From AC-52 sp044870295 (GTDB lineage Bacteria > Actinomycetota > UBA4738): DNA of 18,873 nt. How positions within the stretch are numbered: the first letter of the stretch is position 1; every line of letters starts with the position of its first letter. Shown piece after piece: positions 6,859 to 13,719 of the stretch. Where the stretch lies: NCBI GenBank assembly GCA_044870295.1, contig JBIOYQ010000057.1:1-18873 (forward strand), written 5' to 3'. A program made the translations under genes and the position numbers. Under the pieces are notes generated by a model that worked only from the letters and a program-made list of their open reading frames with translations, ran no database searches and was not told where the DNA came from.

Positions 6859-7973
6859 CAGCCCAGCACTCCTTCGGCCGGCTCTCCGATCGGCACCGGT
6901 TCGATGGGGCCTCCGCCGCCCCTGATGCGGGGCACCACCCACTCGCGCAGGGCGAAGCTCACGATGCCCGCCACGGGGATCGCGGCGAGGATCCCCCAGA
7001 ACCCCAGGAGGTCCGCGCCGACCACCACGGCCAACAGGATGACCACCGGGTGCAGGTCGGTGGTCTCCCGCAGGACGATCGGCGACAGGATCCACCCGTC
7101 GATCAGGTGCGCCAGCACGATCACCGGTACCACGACGAACAGGAACGAGGGCGACTTCGTGGCGAGCGCCACCACCGCCACCGGGATCCCGCCGATCCAC
7201 GATCCGAGCATCGGGATCAGGTTCGCCACGCCGACCACCACCCCCAGCAGCAGCCAGTAGGGCATGCCCACGGCCCACAATCCGAGCGTCGCCAGCACCC
7301 CCACCGCCGCCGAGACGATCAACCGGGCCCGCACGAAGCCCGCCACGATGCGGCGGACCTCGGCCAAGGGTGGGCCCAATCGTTCGCGCCCGGCCGGAGG
7401 GATCAGCGACGCGACCCCGCGCGCCGTTTCCGGGAGCGACAGCAGGAGCATGAATCCCAGCAGTCCCCCGACGATCACGATGAGGCCGGCGTGCGCGAGC
7501 TTCAGCCCAGCGTCGGTCAGGGTCTGCAGAGCCCGCGGAGCGTTGCCGGCGTGTGCCTGGATCCACGACGCGCCGGACTCGCCCGCCCGGTGCAGCAACG
7601 GGTTCGTCGATCGGGACAGCCGGTCGAACAACCCGCCGCCCTTCTGGATGAGCTGCGGCGAGGAGCTGATCAGGTGCTGGCCCTGGCGGATGAGGGCCGG
7701 GATCACCAGGCTCACGATGGCGGTGGCGAGGGCGAGGGCGGTCACGAACACCGCGGTCGCGGCGAGACGGCGGGGTACGCCCACACGTGCCAGCCGCTGG
7801 ACCGCCGGGTTGAGCACCAGCACCACCATGGCCGCCACCACCAGATAGGGGAGGACCCCGGCGAATCGCGACAGGATCCGCCACGCCACCCCGATCAGGA
7901 TGAGGCCGCCGATGGCGCTCCACGCCACGACGCCCCACCCCACCATGCGCCGGGCGCGGCCGCCCGCCGGCAT
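6858..7973 (-). CDS. AI-2E family (TqsA/PerM/YdiK-like) membrane transporter
   Basis: Polytopic inner-membrane protein, 371 aa from the chosen start. The family exports or exchanges small solutes; members include TqsA (autoinducer-2) and Na+/H+ antiporter-like proteins, so the substrate cannot be read from sequence. Visible hydrophobic segments are at about 12-30, 40-55, 71-92, 162-180, 216-236, 238-252, 262-292 and 308-342. Family hallmarks are PYWLLLGVVVGVANLIPMLG (238-257) and DGWILSPIVL...LHPVVILLAVVVGA (292-320). The frame is open to 8243 but would run into the divergent SDR gene; ATG 7973 has GAGG 5 nt upstream and sits before the first membrane segment. A GTG at 8021 is possible. It overlaps the downstream receiver gene by 1 bp, and quorum sensing should not be assumed. 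Confidence 0.88.
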   Translation of the reverse strand: MPAGGRARRMVGWGVVAWSAIGGLILIGVAWRILSRFAGVLPYLVVAAMVVLVLNPAVQRLARVGVPRRLAATAVFVTALALATAIVSLVIPALIRQGQHLISSSPQLIQKGGGLFDRLSRSTNPLLHRAGESGASWIQAHAGNAPRALQTLTDAGLKLAHAGLIVIVGGLLGFMLLLSLPETARGVASLIPPAGRERLGPPLAEVRRIVAGFVRARLIVSAAVGVLATLGLWAVGMPYWLLLGVVVGVANLIPMLGSWIGGIPVAVVALATKSPSFLFVVVPVIVLAHLIDGWILSPIVLRETTDLHPVVILLAVVVGADLLGFWGILAAIPVAGIVSFALREWVVPRIRGGGGPIEPVPIGEPAEGVLG

Positions 7974-8053
7974 GAGCGCCTCGAGGTGTTCGCGGATGCC
8001 AACGTCGACTCGGTCTTCCACCAGCAGGAGCGTACAGGCGGGCAGCGGCTCTG

Positions 8054-8071
8054 TAAGCTCACCGACCGATA
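8054..8071 (+). promoter_or_regulatory. Possible -10 element for a nearly leaderless SDR transcript
   Basis: TAAGCT (8054-8059) fits the loose actinobacterial TANNNT form. It would start transcription at about 8066, 5 nt before the ATG at 8071, which has no Shine-Dalgarno. A leaderless or near-leaderless message would explain the missing ribosome site. No good -35 is visible (CGTACA at 8031-8036 is weak). The 97-nt gap to the divergent AI-2E gene shows nothing else. Confidence 0.28.
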
Positions 8072-8814
8072 TGGGCAGGAACGGGGTGGCCGTCGTCACC
8101 GGCGCGTCGGCGGGGATCGGCGCGGCCACAGCTCGAGCGCTGGCCGAGGCCGGGTTCTCGGTGGTGATCGGGGCACGCCGCCTCGAACGGCTTCGTTCGC
8201 TGGCGACGGAGATCGGCGGACGCGCCCTGCCCCTCGACGTCACCGACCGGGAATCGGTCGCCTCCTTCGCGGATCAGGTCCCCGACGCGCGCGTGCTGGT
8301 GAACAACGCGGGTGGCGCCATCGGGCGCGAACCGGTGTCGGCCGCGGACCTGGATGCGTGGCGATGGATGTGGGACGTGAATTTCCTCGGCACCGTCAGC
8401 GTGACGAAGGCCTTCCTGCCGGCTCTGGAGCGATCGGGCGACGGGCACGTCGTCGTGGTCGGCAGCATCGCCGGGTTCGAGCAGTATGCCAACGGCGCCG
8501 GCTACGTGGCGGCCAAGCACGCCGAGCGGGCGATGGTCAAGACCCTGCGCCTGGAGCTGCTCGGCAAGCCCATCAGGGTGACGGAGGTCAACCCGGGCCT
8601 GGTCGGCGGCACGGAGTTCAGCCTGGTGCGATTCGGGGGTGACGAGGAGCGCGCGCGGCAGGTCTACGAGGGCCTCACGCCCCTCGCCCCCGAAGACATC
8701 GCCGACTGCGTCATGTGGGCAGTCACGCGCCCCTCCCACGTCGACATCGACGAGATCGTCGTTCGGCCCCGGGACCAGGCGAGCGCCACCGCCTTCCACC
8801 GCCGCCCGACGTGA
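8071..8814 (+). CDS. Classical short-chain dehydrogenase/reductase (SDR), NAD(P)-dependent
   Basis: Cytoplasmic oxidoreductase, 247 aa, a normal length for classical SDRs. It shows the cofactor motif TGASAGIG (10-17), Asp56-Val57 (LDVTD), NNAG (78-81), Asn104 in WDVNFLG, catalytic Ser132 (VVGSIAG) and YVAAK with Tyr145 and Lys149, followed by VNPGLVGGTEF. Basic residues GARRLER after strand 2 favour NADP(H). The ending DEIVVRPRDQA resembles the YdfG-like group, which acts on small hydroxy acids such as serine or 3-hydroxypropionate, so that is a plausible but unproven substrate class. The ATG at 8071 is immediately before the first strand and lacks a Shine-Dalgarno. Its stop overlaps the GTG of the next gene by 4 bp, so it heads an overlapping chain ending in nadC. 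Confidence 0.9.
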   Translation: MGRNGVAVVTGASAGIGAATARALAEAGFSVVIGARRLERLRSLATEIGGRALPLDVTDRESVASFADQVPDARVLVNNAGGAIGREPVSAADLDAWRWMWDVNFLGTVSVTKAFLPALERSGDGHVVVVGSIAGFEQYANGAGYVAAKHAERAMVKTLRLELLGKPIRVTEVNPGLVGGTEFSLVRFGGDEERARQVYEGLTPLAPEDIADCVMWAVTRPSHVDIDEIVVRPRDQASATAFHRRPT

Positions 8815-9608
8815 CACCACCTGACTTCGTGAAGGCGTTCTGGTACGCCTCGATCGAGCTGGGGCGGCGAGCGGAACGGACCCCGTGGGGCATGGTGGCG
8901 TCCGACGACCGGTATCCGCTGGTGTGGGACGCCAACAACGCCGCCGTCCTCGAGCCAGTGGCCGGCCTGACCACCGAAGAGATCGAGTCGTGGCTCCTCC
9001 CGGCGCTCCGGGAAGCGGGCGCGACCCATGAACACGTGGAGTTCTGGGAGACCTCCGTGGAGAGTCCGGCGTTGGCGGCATCCCGGCGTCGCGGTGACGT
9101 GTCCGATCCGGACGTGGTCATGGTGCTCGACCGGCGGCGTTTCCCGGACCTCGAGCCAGGCCGGATCCAGATCGACCTGGTGACCCGGCCGGAACCGTCG
9201 TTCTGGCCCTGGTATCGCGACAGCCTCCGCGAGTTCGGCATGAAGCTCTCTGACGACGTCCTCGACCAGCTGGTCCGACGGACCCGTGAAGTCTTCCTCC
9301 CCGCCGGGCTCCGATGGTTCGTGGGTTCGATCGATGGCGCTCCCGCCGGTTATGCCAGCTTGCTGTCGCTGGCCGGAACGGGTTACCTCGACAACGTGGT
9401 GACCATGCCCGGCTACCGTCGCCGTGGAGTGGCGAGCGCCGCCGTCCTGGCGGCGGTGCGGGCCAGCCTGGACCAGGGGGACGTCAACGTCTTCCTCCTG
9501 GCCGAGGCCGGCGGTGAACCGCAACGTCTGTACGAACGCCTGGGGTTCACCGTGGCCGCCTCGGTCGAGAGCTTCACCAGGCCGCTGCCGGCGAAGGACC
9601 CTTCATGA
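8811..9608 (+). CDS. GNAT family N-acetyltransferase
   Basis: Predicted acetyl-CoA-dependent acetyltransferase, 265 aa. The C-terminal half is a standard GNAT domain: GAPAGYASLLSLAGTGYLDNV as strands 2-4, acetyl-CoA loop RRRGVAS (203-209), and RLYERLGFTV (239-248) at the end. The N-terminal about 110 residues (YPLVWDANNAAVLEPVAGL onwards) look like a degenerate second GNAT fold, an arrangement seen in actinobacterial tandem-GNAT proteins; that is a judgement by eye. The GTG start at 8811 is chosen because it gives GTGA overlap with the SDR stop; the frame itself is open further upstream but inside the SDR. It is coupled at its 3' end to glgP by ATGA overlap. The substrate is unknown: GNATs modify proteins, antibiotics, amines and more. 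Confidence 0.85.
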   Translation: MTPPDFVKAFWYASIELGRRAERTPWGMVASDDRYPLVWDANNAAVLEPVAGLTTEEIESWLLPALREAGATHEHVEFWETSVESPALAASRRRGDVSDPDVVMVLDRRRFPDLEPGRIQIDLVTRPEPSFWPWYRDSLREFGMKLSDDVLDQLVRRTREVFLPAGLRWFVGSIDGAPAGYASLLSLAGTGYLDNVVTMPGYRRRGVASAAVLAAVRASLDQGDVNVFLLAEAGGEPQRLYERLGFTVAASVESFTRPLPAKDPS

Positions 9609-11734
9609 CCTGGCCCGGATCGGATGACCTGGCTCGGGCCGCCCAGGCGCTGGCCGGCCGGCTTCCCACCGAGCTCCGGGTGCTGGCCGAGATCGCGTTC
9701 ACGTACCGGTGGTCATGGCTGCCGGGCGGCCCGGAGGTCTTCCGCGACGTGGACCCCTACCGATGGGAGGTTCGCCGGGAGAACCCCGTGCGCCTGCTGC
9801 TGGAGGTCCCAGCGCAGTCGCTGCAGAAAGCGGCCACGTCGGAGGACCTCCTCGCACGGGCCCGGGCGGTGCACCAGGCAATCCAGGAGGACCGGGCCCG
9901 GCCGTTCTCCCGGGGTTCACCGGACCGTCCCGTGGCCTTCCTGTGCGCCGAGTTCGGCGTTCACCGGTCGCTGCCCACGTACGGTGGCGGTCTCGGCATC
10001 CTGGCGGGCGACATCCTGAAGGAGGCATCGGACCAGGCGCTCCCGATGGTGGGCGTCGGCATCCTGTACCGGCAGGGGAACCTCCGCCAGTCGATCGACG
10101 TGGACGGCTGGCAGACGCAATCGTGGACGGAGTCGGACCCGGATCGGTTGCCGATCGCCCTCGTGAGCAACCAGGAGGGCGAACCCCTCACCATCTCGGT
10201 CCCCCTCCGTCGGCGCGAGGTGGTCGCGCAGATCTGGCGCGCCGACGTCGGGCGGGTTCCGCTGTTCCTGTTGGACACCCAGCGGCCGGAGAACTCTCGC
10301 GTCGATCGGTGGATCACCGCCCGGCTGTACATCGGCGACCGCACGATCCGGCTGGCGCAGTACGCCTTGCTCGGTATCGGAGCGATCCGGGCCCTGCGGG
10401 CCATGGGGATCGATCCCTCGGTCGTGCACGTGAACGAGGGACACGGCGCCCTGGCCGCCCTCGAGCTGGCCCGCGAGGAAGTGTCGGCCGGACGCTCCTT
10501 CGAGGAAGCGCTGGCCGCCGCGAGGGATCGCGTCGTGTTCACCACGCACACCCCGGTGCCCGCTGGGAACGAGACCTACTCCGCGGAGGAGATCGCCGGC
10601 GTGTTCGGCGACATCGCCGGGCCGTTGCACACCGACACCCGCACCGTCCTCGGACTGGGGCGATCGCGGCCGGAGGACGAAGACGAACCGCTCGGGCTCA
10701 CGGTCCTGGCCATCCGTACGGCTCGGAGCGTCAACGCGGTCAGCCGGATCCACGGCCAGGTGGCCCGCCTGATGTGGCAGCATCTGTTCCCAGGCGCGAA
10801 GGTCGACGAGGTCCCCATCGACCACGTCACGAACGGCGTGCACCTTCCGACGTGGATGGCCGCGCGCATGCGCTCCTTGCTGGATCGGTACCTGGGCGAC
10901 GGCTGGCAGTCACGTGCGGCGGATCCCGCGACGTGGGCGGCCGTCGACGACATCCCGGACGGGGAGCTGTGGTCGACCCGGGCCCAGCTGCGAGAGGACC
11001 TCGTCGAGTACGTCGACGCCAGGAGCGTGCGGGATCGTCTCCACCGCGGCGAACCGGTGGAGTACGCCGAGGCGGGATCGACCGCGTTCGACCCGGAGGT
11101 GCTGACCATGGGGTTCGCCCGGCGTGTCGCAGCCTACAAGCGCCTCGACCTGCTGGTCCACGATGCCGACCGGGCCCGTCAACTCTTCCGTGGGGCCCAT
11201 CCGGTGCAGGTCGTCATGGCGGGCAAGGCGCACCCGGCCGACCAGGAAGCCAAGCTCGTCCTGCAGAGGGTCTTCTTCGAACGGCTGTCCGGAGACGCCA
11301 GCCAGCGCGCCGTGTTCCTGGAGGACTACGGCATGGGGATGGCGGCGCGGCTGGTCTCGGGGTGCGACGTGTGGTTGAACCTTCCGCGCCCGCCGCTGGA
11401 AGCGAGCGGCACCAGCGGGATGAAGGCCGCGCTCAACGGGGGGCTGAACCTGTCGGTGGTGGACGGGTGGTGGTCCGAGGCCCACGACGGCGCCAACGGC
11501 TGGGCCATCGAGAGCGATGCATCGCTCGATCCGCCGGCTCAGGACGAGCTCGACAGCAAGCTGCTGTACGACGTGATCGAGAACGAGGTGGTCCCCCTGT
11601 TCTACGAACGCAACGACGCCGGCGTCCCGGAGGGGTGGATCCGGCGAGTGAAGGCCTCCCTGAAGACCATCGGCCCTCGGTTCAACGCCACGCGCATGCT
11701 CATGGAATACGTCGAGCGCATCTACCGGATCTGA
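9605..11734 (+). CDS. glgP: Alpha-glucan (glycogen) phosphorylase, TIGR02094-like group
   Basis: Cytoplasmic, pyridoxal-phosphate-dependent enzyme that releases glucose 1-phosphate from glycogen or maltodextrins. It has 709 aa, while actinobacterial GlgP proteins are often about 850. The N-terminal part (15-110) is a short DUF3417-like region (LAEIAFTYRWSWLPGGPEVF, then NPVRLL). The catalytic domain has CAEFGVHRSLPTYGGGLGIL (114-133), VNEGHGALAALE, FTTHTPVPAGNETY, DHVTNGVHLPTW, and ARRVAAYKRLDLL. The PLP site is EASGTSGMKAALNGGLNLS with the Schiff-base Lys at 607. The ATG has GAAGGA about 5 nt upstream and overlaps the GNAT stop (ATGA). Its stop overlaps nadC (TGATG). Assignment to the family is certain; preference for glycogen over shorter glucans is not readable. 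Confidence 0.95.
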   Translation: MTWPGSDDLARAAQALAGRLPTELRVLAEIAFTYRWSWLPGGPEVFRDVDPYRWEVRRENPVRLLLEVPAQSLQKAATSEDLLARARAVHQAIQEDRARPFSRGSPDRPVAFLCAEFGVHRSLPTYGGGLGILAGDILKEASDQALPMVGVGILYRQGNLRQSIDVDGWQTQSWTESDPDRLPIALVSNQEGEPLTISVPLRRREVVAQIWRADVGRVPLFLLDTQRPENSRVDRWITARLYIGDRTIRLAQYALLGIGAIRALRAMGIDPSVVHVNEGHGALAALELAREEVSAGRSFEEALAAARDRVVFTTHTPVPAGNETYSAEEIAGVFGDIAGPLHTDTRTVLGLGRSRPEDEDEPLGLTVLAIRTARSVNAVSRIHGQVARLMWQHLFPGAKVDEVPIDHVTNGVHLPTWMAARMRSLLDRYLGDGWQSRAADPATWAAVDDIPDGELWSTRAQLREDLVEYVDARSVRDRLHRGEPVEYAEAGSTAFDPEVLTMGFARRVAAYKRLDLLVHDADRARQLFRGAHPVQVVMAGKAHPADQEAKLVLQRVFFERLSGDASQRAVFLEDYGMGMAARLVSGCDVWLNLPRPPLEASGTSGMKAALNGGLNLSVVDGWWSEAHDGANGWAIESDASLDPPAQDELDSKLLYDVIENEVVPLFYERNDAGVPEGWIRRVKASLKTIGPRFNATRMLMEYVERIYRI

Positions 11735-12579
11735 TGCTGGTGGAGGGCGATCTTCGCGACCTGGTCACGCGAGCGCTGGAGGAGGACGCGCCGGACGGCG
11801 ACCTCACCGCTGAGCTGACGGTTCCGGAGACCACACGGTGCCGGGCCGAGCTGCGGGCGAAGGCCGACGGGGTCCTGGCCGGCGTGGAGGTGGCGCAGAC
11901 CGTCTTCGAGGTCGTCGCCGAACAGGACGGCGCCCCGCCGATGGACGTGGACTGGTCACGGGCGGACGGCGACATGGTGCACGCCGGTGACGTGATCGCC
12001 ACCATCACCGGACGCGCCCGATCGGTGCTGCGAGCGGAGCGAGTCGCCATCAACTTCCTGGCGCACCTGTCCGGCGTGGCCTCGCTCACTCGGCGGTTCG
12101 TCGACGCCGCCGGACCCGGAGTGCAGGTCCTGAACACGCGGAAGACCACACCGGGCCTGCGCGCCCTGGAGCGAGCGGCCGTGGCGGCCGGGGGTGGGAC
12201 GCTGCATCGAGCGTCGCTCTCCGACGCCGTCCTGATCAAGGACAACCATCTGCGCGTCGCCGGTGGTGTGGCCGAGGCGGTGCAGCGAGCGAAGCAGGGC
12301 GGCGTGCCGGTCGAGGTCGAGGTGGAGACGCTCGAGCAGCTCGACGAGGCGCTCTCCGCGGGCGCCGACCGCATCCTGCTCGACAATCCGACGCCCGAAC
12401 TGGTGCGCGAGGCCGTGTCCCGCGTGGGTGACCCGCAGCGGCTGGAGGTCTCCGGTGGGGTCACCATCGAGTCGCTCCCACGGCTGGTCGCGGCAGGCGC
12501 GCGCGTGGTCTCGGTCGGGCGCCTGACCCATTCGGCCCCCGCGCTGGACCTGTCGCTCGAAGTCACCGGTCCGGCTTGA
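11734..12579 (+). CDS. nadC: Nicotinate-nucleotide pyrophosphorylase (quinolinate phosphoribosyltransferase)
   Basis: Third de novo NAD enzyme: converts quinolinate and PRPP to nicotinate mononucleotide, CO2 and PPi. The 281 aa are the usual length. N-terminal EEDAPDGDLTAELTVPE (16-32) is typical, then INFLAHLSGVASLTRRFV (106-123), NTRKTTPGLRALE (134-146) with the quinolinate-binding Arg and Lys, HRASLSDAVLIKDNHL (158-173), VEVEVETLEQL, ILLDN (214-218) and SGGV (240-243). The ATG at 11734 shares its A with the glgP TGA, a classic coupled junction, and has no own strong Shine-Dalgarno. nadA and nadB follow downstream. The frame stays open upstream through glgP, but that part has the skewed composition of an off-frame reading and is not coding. 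Confidence 0.95.
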   Translation: MLVEGDLRDLVTRALEEDAPDGDLTAELTVPETTRCRAELRAKADGVLAGVEVAQTVFEVVAEQDGAPPMDVDWSRADGDMVHAGDVIATITGRARSVLRAERVAINFLAHLSGVASLTRRFVDAAGPGVQVLNTRKTTPGLRALERAAVAAGGGTLHRASLSDAVLIKDNHLRVAGGVAEAVQRAKQGGVPVEVEVETLEQLDEALSAGADRILLDNPTPELVREAVSRVGDPQRLEVSGGVTIESLPRLVAAGARVVSVGRLTHSAPALDLSLEVTGPA

Positions 12580-12611
12580 CGCGCGACCCCAACGGTTTCC
12601 CGGCGATCGGA

Positions 12612-12617
12612 TACGAT
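12612..12617 (+). promoter_or_regulatory. Possible -10 element ahead of nadA
   Basis: TACGAT, in the context GGATACGATGG, fits an actinobacterial -10. No good -35 sits 16-19 nt upstream; the TTGACG at 12576-12581, overlapping the nadC stop, is 30 nt away. If used, it would start a leader of about 75 nt before the nadA ATG and let nadA-nadB be expressed apart from glgP-nadC. Confidence 0.3.
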
Positions 12618-12634
12618 GGATGCAGCAGCGAGCA

Positions 12635-12670
12635 CGCGGGTCATCTCCGTGGGCAGGGGCCCACTCCGCG
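12635..12670 (+). promoter_or_regulatory. Structured leader upstream of nadA
   Basis: GTGGGC (12649-12654) and GCCCAC (12659-12664) form a perfect 6-bp stem with loop AGGG. A second pair of arms, CGCGG (12635-12639) and CCGCG (12666-12670), can close around it, leaving an asymmetric internal loop of nine nucleotides against one. It ends 19 nt before the GAGG Shine-Dalgarno of nadA. The shape suggests a regulatory leader, but I do not recognise a known NAD-sensing riboswitch. Confidence 0.4.
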
Positions 12671-12697
12671 ACTCGACGAGCCTCCATCGAGGTGACG

Positions 12698-13708
12698 ATG
12701 TCCACGTATGACGAGTGGGCCGGCGAGGTCCGGCGCCTGGCCGTCGAACGACGAGCCGTGATCCTGGCCCACAACTACCAGGTCCCGTGGATCCAGGACG
12801 TCGCCGACTTCGTCGGTGACTCCCTCCAGCTCTCCCGGCAGGCGGCCCAGACCGACGCGGAGACCATCGTGTTCTGCGGCGTGCACTTCATGGCCGAGAC
12901 CGCGAAGATCCTCTCTCCCCACAAGACCGTCCTGATCCCCGACCTGGACGCAGGATGCTCGCTGGCCGCCTCCGTCACCGCCGAGGACGTGCGCCGGTGG
13001 AAGGACCAGTATCCCGGCGCGGCCGTGGTCTCCTACGTGAACACCTCGGCCGACGTGAAGGCCGAGTCGGACATCTGCTGCACCTCGTCGAACGCGGTCG
13101 ACGTGGTCCGCTCCATCCCGGAGGACCGGGAGATCCTGTTCCTCCCGGACATGTTCCTCGGCGCCCACATCGAACGGCAGACCGGCCGCAAGATGCATCT
13201 CTGGCTGGGCGAGTGCCACGTCCACGCCGGCATCGGCGCGCAGGAGATGCGCGAGAAGGCCGAAGCGAACCCCGACGCCGAGCTCATGATCCACCCCGAG
13301 TGCGGATGCTCGACCGCGGCGATCTATCTCCTGGGCGAGGGCGAGCTGCCCGCCGACCGAACGAAGGTCCTGTCGACGGGTGGGATGGTTCGTGAGTCGA
13401 AGACGTCCGCGGCGCAGCACTTCCTGGTGGCCACCGAGACCGGCATCCTGCATCAGCTCCGCAAGGGCAATCCGGACAAGGTCTTCGAGCCGGTGAACGA
13501 GTACGCGGTCTGTCAGTACATGAAGCGCATCACGCCGACCAAGCTGCTTCGGTCGCTTCGCGAAGGCGTCTTCGAGGTGACCGTGCCGGAGAACATCAGG
13601 GTCCGAGCGGCCCGCGCGGTGGAGCGCATGATCGCCATCGGGCCAACCGCCGGGGTGGCCATACCGAACGGATCGGCGGAGCCCGTCCCCGCCGGCGCCC
13701 GGGCGTAG
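12698..13708 (+). CDS. nadA: Quinolinate synthase
   Basis: Second de novo NAD enzyme: a cytoplasmic [4Fe-4S] enzyme condensing iminoaspartate with dihydroxyacetone phosphate to quinolinate. It has 336 aa. Motifs: VILAHNYQVPWIQDVADFVG (21-40) with the substrate-binding His25 and Asn26-Tyr27, DSLQLS, FCGVHFMAETAKIL, and the cluster cysteines Cys87 (DAGCSLA), Cys202 (IHPECGC) and Cys272 (YAVCQYMKRIT). SYVNTSADVKAESDICCTSSN (112-132) and PDMFLG are also conserved. The start at 12698 has GAGG 5 nt upstream and MSTYDEWAG looks like a natural N-terminus; an upstream in-frame ATG at 12620 lacks a ribosome site and would add 26 low-complexity residues. It is followed 11 nt later by nadB. It ends in a short Pro/Ala-rich tail. 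Confidence 0.97.
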   Translation: MSTYDEWAGEVRRLAVERRAVILAHNYQVPWIQDVADFVGDSLQLSRQAAQTDAETIVFCGVHFMAETAKILSPHKTVLIPDLDAGCSLAASVTAEDVRRWKDQYPGAAVVSYVNTSADVKAESDICCTSSNAVDVVRSIPEDREILFLPDMFLGAHIERQTGRKMHLWLGECHVHAGIGAQEMREKAEANPDAELMIHPECGCSTAAIYLLGEGELPADRTKVLSTGGMVRESKTSAAQHFLVATETGILHQLRKGNPDKVFEPVNEYAVCQYMKRITPTKLLRSLREGVFEVTVPENIRVRAARAVERMIAIGPTAGVAIPNGSAEPVPAGARA

Positions 13709-13719
13709 CCAGAGCCTGC

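Noticed and set aside
9605..9636. Direct repeat GATGACCTGGC at the start of glgP, read as a mobile-element scar.
   Set aside because: Two short copies 19-20 nt apart inside coding sequence, with no element between them; chance or local slippage.
9709..11733. The nadC frame stays open for about 2 kb upstream, through all of glgP.
   Set aside because: Its translation there is Arg/Gly/Pro-rich with no recognisable domain, while the other frame encodes a complete phosphorylase. Long off-frame openness is a by-product of high GC.
12576..12581. TTGACG at the end of nadC (and again at 15201-15206 at the end of nadB), read as -35 boxes.
   Set aside because: Both arise from a TGA stop following a T and have wrong spacing to the nearest -10 candidates (30 and 10 nt).
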